64,000 nucleotides of DNA from Nitrospirota bacterium (GTDB lineage Bacteria; Nitrospirota; Thermodesulfovibrionia; Thermodesulfovibrionales; UBA6898). The stretch is taken from positions 1-64,000 of the forward strand of contig SCQH01000008.1 of NCBI GenBank assembly GCA_004321925.1, in the 5' to 3' direction. This document shows positions 35,663-43,873 of this stretch, piece by piece. The notes beneath the pieces are model-generated. The model did no database searches. It worked only from the letters and a program-made list of their open reading frames with translations, and was not told where the DNA came from. A program made the position numbers and the translations under genes. Each line of letters starts with the position of its first letter. Position 1 is the stretch's first letter.

Positions 35663-36411
35663 GAACTGCGCCCCCCAATAATGTCTTTGAACACGCCGAC
35701 AGGAAAGTATCTGAGCAATTCGGACCTCATCCACTGCAGCGATTCAAGGGGAGACATCCCCCAGTCCGTAGGGCAGGGCGACAGTAGCTCGACGAGACTG
35801 AACCCCCTGCCTTCGATCTGGTATCTCAATGATTTTTCAATGGCCTTTTTTGCACTGCATATCCCCGGATATGAGTCCAGGGAGACCCGCTCGATATACG
35901 CTGATCCTTCAACGGCGGTAAGAAGCTCCGCGATACGCAGGGGATACCCTTGTGTCGCCGGCAGCCTTCCCTGCGGGGTCGTTGTCGTCTTTTGCCCGGT
36001 GATCGTTGTCGGGGCCATCTGGCCCCCGGTCATGCCATAGGTTGCGTTATTGACAAAAAAAACCGATATGTTCTCGCCTCGAGAGGCGGCATGGATGATC
36101 TCTGCAGTGCCGATCGCGGCAAGGTCGCCGTCACCCTGATAGGAAAAAACGATGCGGTCAGGTTGCATTCTCTTGATCCCGGTAGCAACGGCAGGCGGCC
36201 TGCCGTGAGCAGTTTCGATCATGTCGAAATCAAAATAATCATAAGCAAAGACGGCACAACCGACAGGGGCTATCCCGATAGTGCGCCCCCGGATATTCAG
36301 CGTATCTATTGACTCTGCGACAAGCCGGTGCAGGATGCTGTGGCCGCACCCCGGACAATATCTGAACTGGGCCGCTTTCAGGCTCCTGGGTCTGCCGGAG
36401 ATCTTATTCAC
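35659..36411 (-). CDS. 2-Oxoacid:ferredoxin oxidoreductase, beta subunit
   Basis: The thiamine-diphosphate subunit has FRYCPGCGHSILHRL at the N-terminus, the TPP-binding GDGDLAAIGTAEI and the FFVNNATYGMTGGQ continuation. At 250 residues it matches the VorA/KorB class. It starts at GTG 36411, overlapping the diguanylate cyclase stop by 8 bases; an ATG at 36486 would run through that gene in another frame. Together with the gamma subunit (GTGA overlap) it forms a two-gene unit. Substrate is probably a branched-chain 2-oxoacid or 2-oxoglutarate by similarity. Confidence 0.9.
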   Translation of the reverse strand: MNKISGRPRSLKAAQFRYCPGCGHSILHRLVAESIDTLNIRGRTIGIAPVGCAVFAYDYFDFDMIETAHGRPPAVATGIKRMQPDRIVFSYQGDGDLAAIGTAEIIHAASRGENISVFFVNNATYGMTGGQMAPTTITGQKTTTTPQGRLPATQGYPLRIAELLTAVEGSAYIERVSLDSYPGICSAKKAIEKSLRYQIEGRGFSLVELLSPCPTDWGMSPLESLQWMRSELLRYFPVGVFKDIIGGRSS

Positions 36412-37753
36412 TGATCCTGCCCCGGAAGCAGACCACTTTGTTCTTGCCTGAACGCTTGGCAGTATACATGGCGGTATCGGCGGCATTCAGCAATGCTTTG
36501 ACACCCCCCGCATTTTTAGGATATGAGGCAATGCCTCCACTGAGCGTAATACTTATGCCTCCGGAATGACTCATAAGAAAAACGTTCTTTTCAACGGAAG
36601 TCCGGATTCTGTCTGCGAGATTAATGGTATCCTCCTCGGTCGTATTGGGAAGTATGATAACAAACTCTTCGCCTCCGTATCTAACCACAACGTCGGTCTC
36701 TCTCGAAACGTTCAGCAGGATCCGGGCGAGTTCATGCAGCACATCGTCTCCTGCCTGATGCCCGTGTGTGTCGTTGAGTTTCTTGAAGTTGTCAATGTCG
36801 AACAGGATCAGGGAAAAGGTGGTTCCGTACCGCTTTGACCGGGCGATCTCCGCATCAAGGAATTTATAGAAATACCGGCTGTTGTAAAGGCCGGTCAGAC
36901 CGTCCGTGATCGAAAGCCTCTTCGTCTCCTGAAAGAGCTTGATCTTGTCAAGGATCATCGCCACGTGGTTTCCCACCAGCGACAGGAGGGCCGCGAGGTC
37001 AAAATTGAAACTCTCCGTCCTTCCCCCTTTCAGAGACAGGAACAGGACACCAAAGACATCATGCTCATAGCTCAGGGGCAGGGCAGTCAGAAACGACAGC
37101 CGTTCCTTGCGCAATATCTCATACCGACAGATCTCCGAGGCCTCGGCCACATAGAGCGGTTCATGGGAGCCGATGATTTCAGCACAAAGACTGTCCAGCG
37201 CCCCCAGTTCGAGAGCGCTGATAAAATCGGGCGAGAGGTCCCTTTGGGTCTTGAGATGAAATGACTCTCCTTCTCTGAGCATGAGCCAGCCGGTAGAGAA
37301 GTCGGTGACGAGCAAAACTTTTTTCAGGAGGTTTTCCATGACCAGGTCAAGATTCCCCGAGGAGATAAAGGCGCTTGACAGCGTATTGATAATGATCAGT
37401 TCCTTGTTTCTCTTGAGGAGCTCTTTTTCGAGGCCGACAAAATTTGAGATGTCCTTCAGGGCGATGCGAAGGAACTCGCTGCCGTCAGCAGTCCTGAACG
37501 GCAGTATAAAGACCTCATAATGCCTGCCGGAACGGATAACAAGGTCGAAGTCCTCGGCGTTGTTCCTGACCGCGTCAGGGACCTTCTCGCAAAAGATCCG
37601 GAGCGGCTCAATATCCTGATAATGCCGTCCGATAAGCTCATCCTTTTTGAGTCCGAGCAATTCTGCACAGCCCTGATTGATGTCGATAATTTCGTCCTTC
37701 TGCACGATGAGGAACGGATCAGGGATAAGATCCAGGGTGAAGTATTCTGACAT
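36404..37753 (-). CDS. PAS-GAF diguanylate cyclase
   Basis: The 449-residue protein starts with a PAS domain (1-125), has a GAF-type domain (about 130-275), and ends with a GGDEF domain (285-445). The signature is intact as RYGGEEF, with DGLTGLYNSRYF and DIDNFKKLNDTHGH. It should make c-di-GMP in response to a small ligand or redox signal. It has no membrane span. It is upstream of the oxidoreductase beta gene and overlaps it by 8 bases, hinting that expression is linked. It is 130 bases after pcm, so it may have its own promoter. Confidence 0.93.
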   Translation of the reverse strand: MSEYFTLDLIPDPFLIVQKDEIIDINQGCAELLGLKKDELIGRHYQDIEPLRIFCEKVPDAVRNNAEDFDLVIRSGRHYEVFILPFRTADGSEFLRIALKDISNFVGLEKELLKRNKELIIINTLSSAFISSGNLDLVMENLLKKVLLVTDFSTGWLMLREGESFHLKTQRDLSPDFISALELGALDSLCAEIIGSHEPLYVAEASEICRYEILRKERLSFLTALPLSYEHDVFGVLFLSLKGGRTESFNFDLAALLSLVGNHVAMILDKIKLFQETKRLSITDGLTGLYNSRYFYKFLDAEIARSKRYGTTFSLILFDIDNFKKLNDTHGHQAGDDVLHELARILLNVSRETDVVVRYGGEEFVIILPNTTEEDTINLADRIRTSVEKNVFLMSHSGGISITLSGGIASYPKNAGGVKALLNAADTAMYTAKRSGKNKVVCFRGRISE

Positions 37754-37883
37754 CTTTTGTTCAGGACCTGTTTTTTTCCCGCGTGTAATAACAAGCCTCC
37801 GGATATCGTGATCTTCTATATTACAAAATATCGCTCAAAAGAATCTGGTGTTTTGTGAGGCTGCTTACCCTGAAATGTCCTTG

Positions 37884-38528
37884 TCAGCCCGCATCCCAGC
37901 CAAACCTCCCGATCAGAGGAACAAACATACAGGGCGTGTGAAGCTCCCTGGTCAGACCGTCACTATTTTTTCGGATCCTCAGCAACTGCTGGAAATTACG
38001 GTCACCGACGGGGATGACCAGGATCCCGCCGGGAGCAAGCTGATCAATAAGCGGTTGGGGAGGATCGGGCGCCCCGGCAGTGACCATGATCCTGTCAAAG
38101 GGGGCCTCTTCGGGCCATCCCAGGGTTCCGTCCCCGGTCTTCAGGAAGATCGTGGTATACGTCAGGTCCCTGAAACGGCCTGCTGCCTGCTCAGTAAGGT
38201 CATCATACCTTTCAATGGTATAGACCGCCCGGCTGAGTTCTGCGAGAATGGCTGCCTGGTATCCTGACCCGGTGCCGATTTCGAGGACCTTCTCCGTGCC
38301 GCTGAGCTCCAAGAGTTCGGTCATAACCGCGACCATGTACGGCTGAGATATTGTCTGGCCATCGGCGGTCGGTAAGGCCATGTCCTCGTAGGCAAGCTGT
38401 TGTCGTGAACTCTCGACAAAAAGATGGCGCGGAACCTCTGCCATGGCCTTGAGCACCCGGGGGTCCCTGATCCCGCGCGGCACCAACTGGGTCTTGACCA
38501 TCGCCTCCCTTAGTCTCTTATAGTCCAT
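37884..38528 (-). CDS. pcm: Protein-L-isoaspartate O-methyltransferase
   Basis: Pcm methylates isoaspartyl residues to start protein repair, using S-adenosylmethionine. The 214-residue protein has GTGSGYQAAILAEL (SAM site), the TIERYDDL segment and GDGTLGWPEEAPFDRIMVTAG. Genes for pcm and surE often occur together, and surE lies two genes upstream in the same direction, 15 bases separating pcm from the FAD oxidoreductase. Confidence 0.95.
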   Translation of the reverse strand: MDYKRLREAMVKTQLVPRGIRDPRVLKAMAEVPRHLFVESSRQQLAYEDMALPTADGQTISQPYMVAVMTELLELSGTEKVLEIGTGSGYQAAILAELSRAVYTIERYDDLTEQAAGRFRDLTYTTIFLKTGDGTLGWPEEAPFDRIMVTAGAPDPPQPLIDQLAPGGILVIPVGDRNFQQLLRIRKNSDGLTRELHTPCMFVPLIGRFGWDAG

Positions 38529-38543
38529 GACCGGACAGGGACT

Positions 38544-39923
38544 TCATAGTCGTTTCGCTATTTCACGTGCGGCAATAACGCCGGACGCGGATGCCTGAAT
38601 GAGCCCCCTGCTGACACCGGGGCCATCTCCTGCAGCAAAGACGTTCTGCACCTCGGTTTCAAGGCAGGTGGTGAGCTTCAGCTGCATCGAATAGAACTTC
38701 ACCTCAACACCATAGAGTAGTGTATGGCGGGAATTGACGCCCGGGGCGATCATGTCGAGGGCCTCAAGCATTTCAAGGATATCCGAGAGATACCGGTAGG
38801 GAAGGGCAAAGCTCAGGTCACCGGGGGTTGCGTCCGGCAGCGTTGGCTGAACAATGCCCTTGGCGATACGTTCCGGGGTCGAGCGGCGGCCGGCATGCAG
38901 GTCCCCGAGCCTCTGGACAATGACCCCCTTGCCGATAAAATTCGCCAGCTGGGCAATATACCGGCCGTAGGATATCGGTTCGTTGAAGGGTTCGGTAAAA
39001 TAGGTGCTGACCAGCAGGGCAAAGTTCGTGTTGTTCGTCCTCCGGTCCGTATAACTGTGGCCATTGACGGTCCAGATCCCCTTGAGATACTCTTTGACGA
39101 CCTCGCCATAGGGGTTGACACAGAACGTCCTGACCTTATCATCAAATTTCTTCGAATAAAATACAAGCTTCGGCTCATACGTGATCGCTGTCAGGGGCTC
39201 CAGGACCGAGGCCGGCAGTTCAACCCTGACCCCGACATCGACCGGATTGTTCAGTTGTGTCAGTCCGAGCCTCCGGGCCTCCTGCTCAAGCCATTTCGCC
39301 CCCTCCCTGCCCGGTGCAAGCACCAGATAGTCAGAAGCGACCGAACTGCCGTCCCGGAGTCGTACGCCCTGATATCTGCCGTTTTCCACAATGACCTGCT
39401 CTGCCTCAGTCCCAAAGGCAATATCGACCGAACGGGCGATTGCATCCTTCATTTTCTTGAGCACCTTCAGGCACCGGTCAGTTCCGATATGCCTGATCCG
39501 GGAAGGGATCAGCATCAGGTTGTTCCTGGAGGCGAGTTGTTCAAGACCCTGTATCTTCTCGGGGTCGTCCCCGAATATCTCTTTTGGCGCTCCGTACCGG
39601 ATGTAGATCCGGTCGACGTAATCGATCATTGAGCGGACACTTTCCTTGTCCAGATAGCGCGAAAGAAAGCCGCCGACCTCAGGGGAAAGGCTCAGTTTCC
39701 CGTCGCTGTATGCACCCGCACCGCCCCATCCACTGAGCAGGTGACATTCGGGGCATGCGGTACATGATATTTTTCTCTCCTTGGAAGGACATCTTCTTTG
39801 CTGGATATCCCTCCCTTTTTCGATGATCAGGACGGAGACCTTTTTCCGGGATTTGAGGAATTCAAGGGCAGAAAAGATGCCCGCAGGGCCCGAGCCGAGG
39901 ATGATGACATCATATTTTTTCAT
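38544..39923 (-). CDS. FAD-dependent oxidoreductase, COG2509-like
   Basis: The 459-residue flavoprotein begins with the Rossmann motif VIILGSGPAGIFSALEF. Further features are a cysteine cluster (RRCPSKERKISCTACPECH), the GWGGAGAYSDGKLS segment and the late FAD contact VFAAGDGPGVSRGLIQASASG. This matches a family of uncharacterised NAD(P)/FAD dehydrogenases (COG2509), widespread in anaerobes. The cysteine cluster may bind an Fe-S centre. It overlaps surE by 14 bases. Substrate unknown. Confidence 0.88.
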   Translation of the reverse strand: MKKYDVIILGSGPAGIFSALEFLKSRKKVSVLIIEKGRDIQQRRCPSKERKISCTACPECHLLSGWGGAGAYSDGKLSLSPEVGGFLSRYLDKESVRSMIDYVDRIYIRYGAPKEIFGDDPEKIQGLEQLASRNNLMLIPSRIRHIGTDRCLKVLKKMKDAIARSVDIAFGTEAEQVIVENGRYQGVRLRDGSSVASDYLVLAPGREGAKWLEQEARRLGLTQLNNPVDVGVRVELPASVLEPLTAITYEPKLVFYSKKFDDKVRTFCVNPYGEVVKEYLKGIWTVNGHSYTDRRTNNTNFALLVSTYFTEPFNEPISYGRYIAQLANFIGKGVIVQRLGDLHAGRRSTPERIAKGIVQPTLPDATPGDLSFALPYRYLSDILEMLEALDMIAPGVNSRHTLLYGVEVKFYSMQLKLTTCLETEVQNVFAAGDGPGVSRGLIQASASGVIAAREIAKRL

Positions 39924-40689
39924 CAGGACCCTCCAGCATTTCTGATACGGGCCAGTGTTCCCTCATGTGGGAGAGGGCGCTGTGGTTGGTAAGGTCAAGA
40001 TGGACAGGGGTTATCGAGACATAATTCTGCTGCACTGCCTCCATGTCTGCCTCATCTCCATGCTCCCAGAAGGTTCTTCCTCCGCCGATCCAGTAATATT
40101 TCTCACCCCAGGGGTTGAAGGTCTCCTGTATCGAATTCTCATACATGCGTTTCCCCTGCCGCGTCAGCTTTATCCCCTTGATATCGGGGCGCAGGACATT
40201 AGGAACGTTGACATTCAGAAGCGTATCGTACGGAAGAGAATGTTCAAGGACATACGCCACGATCTTTGCGGCAAAAAACGTGGCCGTATCATAATGGGAC
40301 TGTTTGTCCGCCACAAGGGAAAAAGCCACGGAAGGGACGCCGAATATCGTTCCCTCGATCGCGGCCGACACGGTTCCGGAGTAGGTGATATCGTCCCCCA
40401 GGTTGCCCCCGCGGTTGATGCCGGACACAACGAGATCGGGCTTTCGGGGCAAAAGCTTGTTGATGCCCAGGGTGACACAATCCGTTGGTGTTCCGTTGAC
40501 ACTGATGACATGGTCCCGGATCGTCTCTGCCTTAAGGGGCCGGTGGAGCGTCAGGGAATGCCCCGCTGCGCTGCGTTCACGGTCAGGGGCGACAATATAT
40601 GCCTCCCCAAAATCTTTCATTGCCCGAAACAGGGCAATGATGCCGGGAGCGTGGACCCCGTCGTCGTTCGTGACCAGGATTAAAGCCAT
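39910..40689 (-). CDS. surE: 5'/3'-nucleotidase SurE
   Basis: SurE dephosphorylates nucleoside monophosphates and often accompanies pcm. The 259-residue protein has the metal-binding LVTNDDGVHAPG at residues 5-16, and SGINRGGNLGDDITYSGTV. It is the first gene of the minus-strand run reaching down to 32749. It is divergent from purM across a 120-base gap. No clear promoter stands out. Confidence 0.95.
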   Translation of the reverse strand: MALILVTNDDGVHAPGIIALFRAMKDFGEAYIVAPDRERSAAGHSLTLHRPLKAETIRDHVISVNGTPTDCVTLGINKLLPRKPDLVVSGINRGGNLGDDITYSGTVSAAIEGTIFGVPSVAFSLVADKQSHYDTATFFAAKIVAYVLEHSLPYDTLLNVNVPNVLRPDIKGIKLTRQGKRMYENSIQETFNPWGEKYYWIGGGRTFWEHGDEADMEAVQQNYVSITPVHLDLTNHSALSHMREHWPVSEMLEGPDEKI

Positions 40690-40809
40690 AGTTAATCTTA
40701 TCAGAAATCAGCACGGAGATTAAGGGAAAGTTTCATGACCGGCGGATCTATGCATAGAACGTGACGGAAAAACACCGGCAAAAAACGTCTTGCCCTTTCA
40801 GGTTACTTT

Positions 40810-41901
40810 ATGCAAAATATAGGGACTTACAAAAGGGGCCTTCCGCTGCAGATGATGAAAAAAACAGAAAAGATTACATACAAAAAAGCAGGCGTCAACA
40901 TCGGCGAGGGTGACAGATTTGTCGATCTGATCAAGCCTCTGGTCAAGAAGACCTTTCGGCCGGGCGTGATGACCGATATAGGCTCGTTCGGCGCTCTCTT
41001 CAAACTGGACATCAAGAAATATAAGAACCCTGTCCTGGTCAGCGGCACGGATGGCGTCGGGACGAAACTCAAGGTTGCCTTCATGGCTGACCGGCACGAT
41101 ACGGTCGGGATCGACCTCGTGGCAATGTGTGTTAATGATATACTGACCAGCGGGGCTGAGCCGCTTTTTTTTCTGGACTACTTTGCAACGGGAAAGCTCA
41201 AGCCTGAAAAAGCCGCGGAGGTGATCAAGGGCATTACTGACGGATGCGCTGAGGCCGGCTGTGCCCTCGTTGGCGGAGAGACGGCAGAGATGCCGGGGTT
41301 CTATGAAAAGGGCGAGTATGACCTGTCAGGTTTTGCGGTCGGTGTTGTTGATAAGGACAGGATCATAGACGGCAGAGGCATAAAGGACGGGGACTCGGTC
41401 ATCGGGATCGCTTCAAACGGCATTCATAGCAACGGATACTCTCTGGTCAGAAAGATATTGTTTGATGCTCACTCCTTCAGCCTGGCGAAGAAATTTCATG
41501 AACTGGGGAGTTCTCTGGGTGAAGAACTGCTCAGACCGACAAAGATCTATGTCAGGGCTGTTCAGGCCCTGCAAAAGAAGGTGGCGCTTAAGGGCATGGC
41601 CCATATTACGGGAGGCGGGATCCCCGGCAACCTGCCGCGTATCTTCCCCGGGAACCTGGGGGCCCTGATCCTCGAAAATGCATGGCCGGCCCAGCCTGTT
41701 TTTGATCTGATGAAGCTGTTGGGCAATGTACCTGCCGAGGACATGAGAAGTACCTTTAATATGGGTATCGGATTCATCCTCGTTGTCAGCGAGGCTGATA
41801 CGGACCGGACACTGGCGACCCTGGGAAAGAATGGCCAGGAGGCCTATTATATCGGGGTTATGAGTAAAAAGATCAAGGGGGTTCATTATGCAAAAATTTA
41901 G
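40810..41901 (+). CDS. purM: Phosphoribosylformylglycinamidine cyclo-ligase
   Basis: PurM (AIR synthetase) forms the imidazole ring of purines. The conserved GTDGVGTKLKVA lies near residues 78-89, followed by VGIDLVAMCVNDI and GETAEMPGFY. The ATG at 40810 has a weak CAGG site 7 bases upstream. A methionine pair 14 residues on (40852, 40855) would give a more typical N-terminus (TYKKAGVNIGEG), so the start is uncertain. It overlaps the M23 peptidase gene by 14 bases. Confidence 0.94.
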   Translation: MQNIGTYKRGLPLQMMKKTEKITYKKAGVNIGEGDRFVDLIKPLVKKTFRPGVMTDIGSFGALFKLDIKKYKNPVLVSGTDGVGTKLKVAFMADRHDTVGIDLVAMCVNDILTSGAEPLFFLDYFATGKLKPEKAAEVIKGITDGCAEAGCALVGGETAEMPGFYEKGEYDLSGFAVGVVDKDRIIDGRGIKDGDSVIGIASNGIHSNGYSLVRKILFDAHSFSLAKKFHELGSSLGEELLRPTKIYVRAVQALQKKVALKGMAHITGGGIPGNLPRIFPGNLGALILENAWPAQPVFDLMKLLGNVPAEDMRSTFNMGIGFILVVSEADTDRTLATLGKNGQEAYYIGVMSKKIKGVHYAKI

Positions 41902-42724
41902 AGTGGTCTTAAAGAAGGCCTTCACCCCGGTGACGATCATGCTGATCCCTCACAGCAACTCCCGATCGTTCAACCTGAAGATCCCGTCCGTAGGCATATT
42001 TATTTCAGTACTGCTTTGGTTTATCGGCACAGGGTATGTGCTTTCTGTCGCCGTTGATGCCCTGGAATATAAAAGAATGAAGGAGAATCTCTCCTATTAT
42101 TCCTCACAATTCATTGAACTGAAATCAACAATTACTTCTCTGAAAAAGGCAGAAAGCGAGTTAAGCAGGCTTTTTTCGTTTAAGACCAAGGAACAGGTCC
42201 TGAAGAATATTGATGATTCGGACAGCGGTTCTCTGGACATGCACAACCTTAAGGAACAGATTAAGGTTTCAATGGAAAGTGTCGGTGAAATAAAGGATTT
42301 CCTAAGTCAGCAGAAGGATCTCTATATGGCGACACCCGTTGGCTGGCCTGTTGAAGGCCATATTACCTCTCCTTATGGTGACAGGGTGCACCCCAGATCA
42401 GGGGAGCCTGATTTTCATTCAGGGATCGACATAGCCTCTGAACCGGGAAATTCTGTCAGAGCCACTGCCGACGGTATCGTCAGTTTTTCGGGCTGGAGCG
42501 GCGGCGGCGGCAATCTTGTTGTTCTTGAACATGGATTCGGTTATTCAACCTATTATGCGCATAATAAAATGGTCGTCGTAAGGGTCGGCCAAAAGGTCAA
42601 GCGAGGGGAACTTGTCGGATATGTCGGGTCAACGGGAAATTCGACCGGCCCGCATCTTCATTATGAGGTCTGGCGGGAGGGAAAGGTCCTGAATCCCATG
42701 AAATACATACAAGGGAGGTCCTGA
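41888..42724 (+). CDS. M23-family (LytM) peptidase
   Basis: The 278-residue protein has a membrane anchor at about 35-56, a coiled coil at 60-150 and a LytM domain at 155-275. Zinc ligands are present in HSGIDIA (HxxxD) and HLHYEVW. It should cleave peptidoglycan cross-links or regulate amidases at the inner membrane. The following gene is a bactofilin, and M23-bactofilin pairs set cell shape in several bacteria, for example Helicobacter. Overlaps purM by 14 bases and bactofilin by 1. Confidence 0.93.
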   Translation: MQKFRVVLKKAFTPVTIMLIPHSNSRSFNLKIPSVGIFISVLLWFIGTGYVLSVAVDALEYKRMKENLSYYSSQFIELKSTITSLKKAESELSRLFSFKTKEQVLKNIDDSDSGSLDMHNLKEQIKVSMESVGEIKDFLSQQKDLYMATPVGWPVEGHITSPYGDRVHPRSGEPDFHSGIDIASEPGNSVRATADGIVSFSGWSGGGGNLVVLEHGFGYSTYYAHNKMVVVRVGQKVKRGELVGYVGSTGNSTGPHLHYEVWREGKVLNPMKYIQGRS

Positions 42725-43101
42725 TGTTTCACAAAAACACGGAAAAACTCGAGTCACTGGTCGGGAGCAACTCCTCTTTCAAGGGGAACATCGATTCAAA
42801 GGGAACAGTGAGGATCGACGGTTCGATCGACGGAAACATACATGCCGACTGGGTTGTTATTGGCGAAAAGGCCGCGGTCCTTGGGGATATCGTGTCCCGG
42901 GGGATCATTGTCGGGGGCAGGGTGGATGGTAACCTTCACGCAAAAGAGATCGTTGAGATCAGGAACAAAGGGCAGGTGCATGGTGAGGTTCATACCAGCA
43001 AGCTGACCATCATCGAAGGGGCGATATTTGAAGGCAGATCTTCAATGCAGAAGGAAGAGTCGAAGGTCGTTGAGTTGCTCTCAAAGGAAAAGATCAAGTA
43101 G
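42724..43101 (+). CDS. Bactofilin
   Basis: The 125-residue protein is a right-handed beta-helix cytoskeletal protein of the bactofilin family. The core at residues 12-105 shows repeated I-x-G-x-I/V elements (GNIDSKGTVRIDGSIDGNIHA, GDIVSRGIIVGGRVDGNLHA). It is translated from an ATG overlapping the peptidase stop (TGATG). It probably positions the M23 peptidase, as known for cell-shape modules in other phyla; this is inference. Confidence 0.93.
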   Translation: MFHKNTEKLESLVGSNSSFKGNIDSKGTVRIDGSIDGNIHADWVVIGEKAAVLGDIVSRGIIVGGRVDGNLHAKEIVEIRNKGQVHGEVHTSKLTIIEGAIFEGRSSMQKEESKVVELLSKEKIK

Positions 43102-43128
43102 CGAATGACCACCCCGCGGTGTACTTTG

Positions 43129-43683
43129 CTAGCGTAGCTGCCAGTATATATACGGGTCAAACCAATATGGGGTGTACGGATACGGTTCGGGATAATAGGC
43201 CGGGCCCATAGGATACGGGTAAAGCTGAAAGACCATACCACGTCTCCAGAGATAGATCTCCCGGGCCTCCAGAAGAGGATAGGAGTATTCAACCTCACCA
43301 AACCTCTTTTTGCTCGTACCGACAACATTTCCGGCCACAGTGATGCCCCTGCCTTTTTTGTAAATGAACGGGTCGATCCTTTTTTTGCTCATGACAATGA
43401 ACCTGCCTTCAGAAACATCCCTGTCAATGATGCCGCCGAGGGAGTCTAAAGGGTTTTGGACAACCTCGATCTCCGCCCCGGCCCTGCTCCTTCTGATCTC
43501 AGCAATGGTGCCTCCCAGGATGACCGTTTTATTCAGGAAGGGTCCGGTATTATCTGCGAGCTGCGAAAAAGAAACGTTTTGTTCGGCGCCCTGAAGGATT
43601 TCCCGTGAGATAACGTGGGAGCAGGCAGAAAGCAGAAAGGGGAAAAACACAAAAACAAGGGTCAGGTGCAGGCTCCGGTTCAT
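43129..43683 (-). CDS. Slp-family outer-membrane lipoprotein
   Basis: The 184-residue protein has a signal peptide with lipobox LSAC (Cys21). The Slp-like core includes GPFLNKTVILGGTIAEIRRS, EVVQNPLDSLG, GRFIVMS and GRGITVAGNVVG. Slp proteins are starvation-induced lipoproteins of unknown mechanism. The last 35 residues are Tyr/Pro-rich (YPYPMGPAYYPEPYPY), a common tail of these proteins. It converges on bactofilin with 27 bases between and no clear terminator. Confidence 0.9.
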   Translation of the reverse strand: MNRSLHLTLVFVFFPFLLSACSHVISREILQGAEQNVSFSQLADNTGPFLNKTVILGGTIAEIRRSRAGAEIEVVQNPLDSLGGIIDRDVSEGRFIVMSKKRIDPFIYKKGRGITVAGNVVGTSKKRFGEVEYSYPLLEAREIYLWRRGMVFQLYPYPMGPAYYPEPYPYTPYWFDPYIYWQLR

Positions 43684-43873
43684 ACTTATTTTTATCCTGT
43701 TTCAGAGACAAATGCAAGCGGGAAAGACGGTTTTGTCCCTGTCGCTTAAATCAGCTGAAAAGGAGCATTCTGAGGATTTGGCACTATTGATTTTTTTCAA
43801 CCTGTAAGGTAGCATATAAAGCTCATTATGCATGATACCACCAATAAAATATCATTTCTCGGAGGGATGTCCC

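Noticed and set aside
35659-36486. Long beta-subunit ORF starting at ATG 36486
   Set aside because: The extra N-terminal residues are unrelated to the family and lie within the cyclase gene; GTG 36411 gives the normal length.
43778-43800. TTGGCAC as a sigma-54 promoter before ppdK
   Set aside because: The required GC near -12 is absent; the following bases are a T-run.
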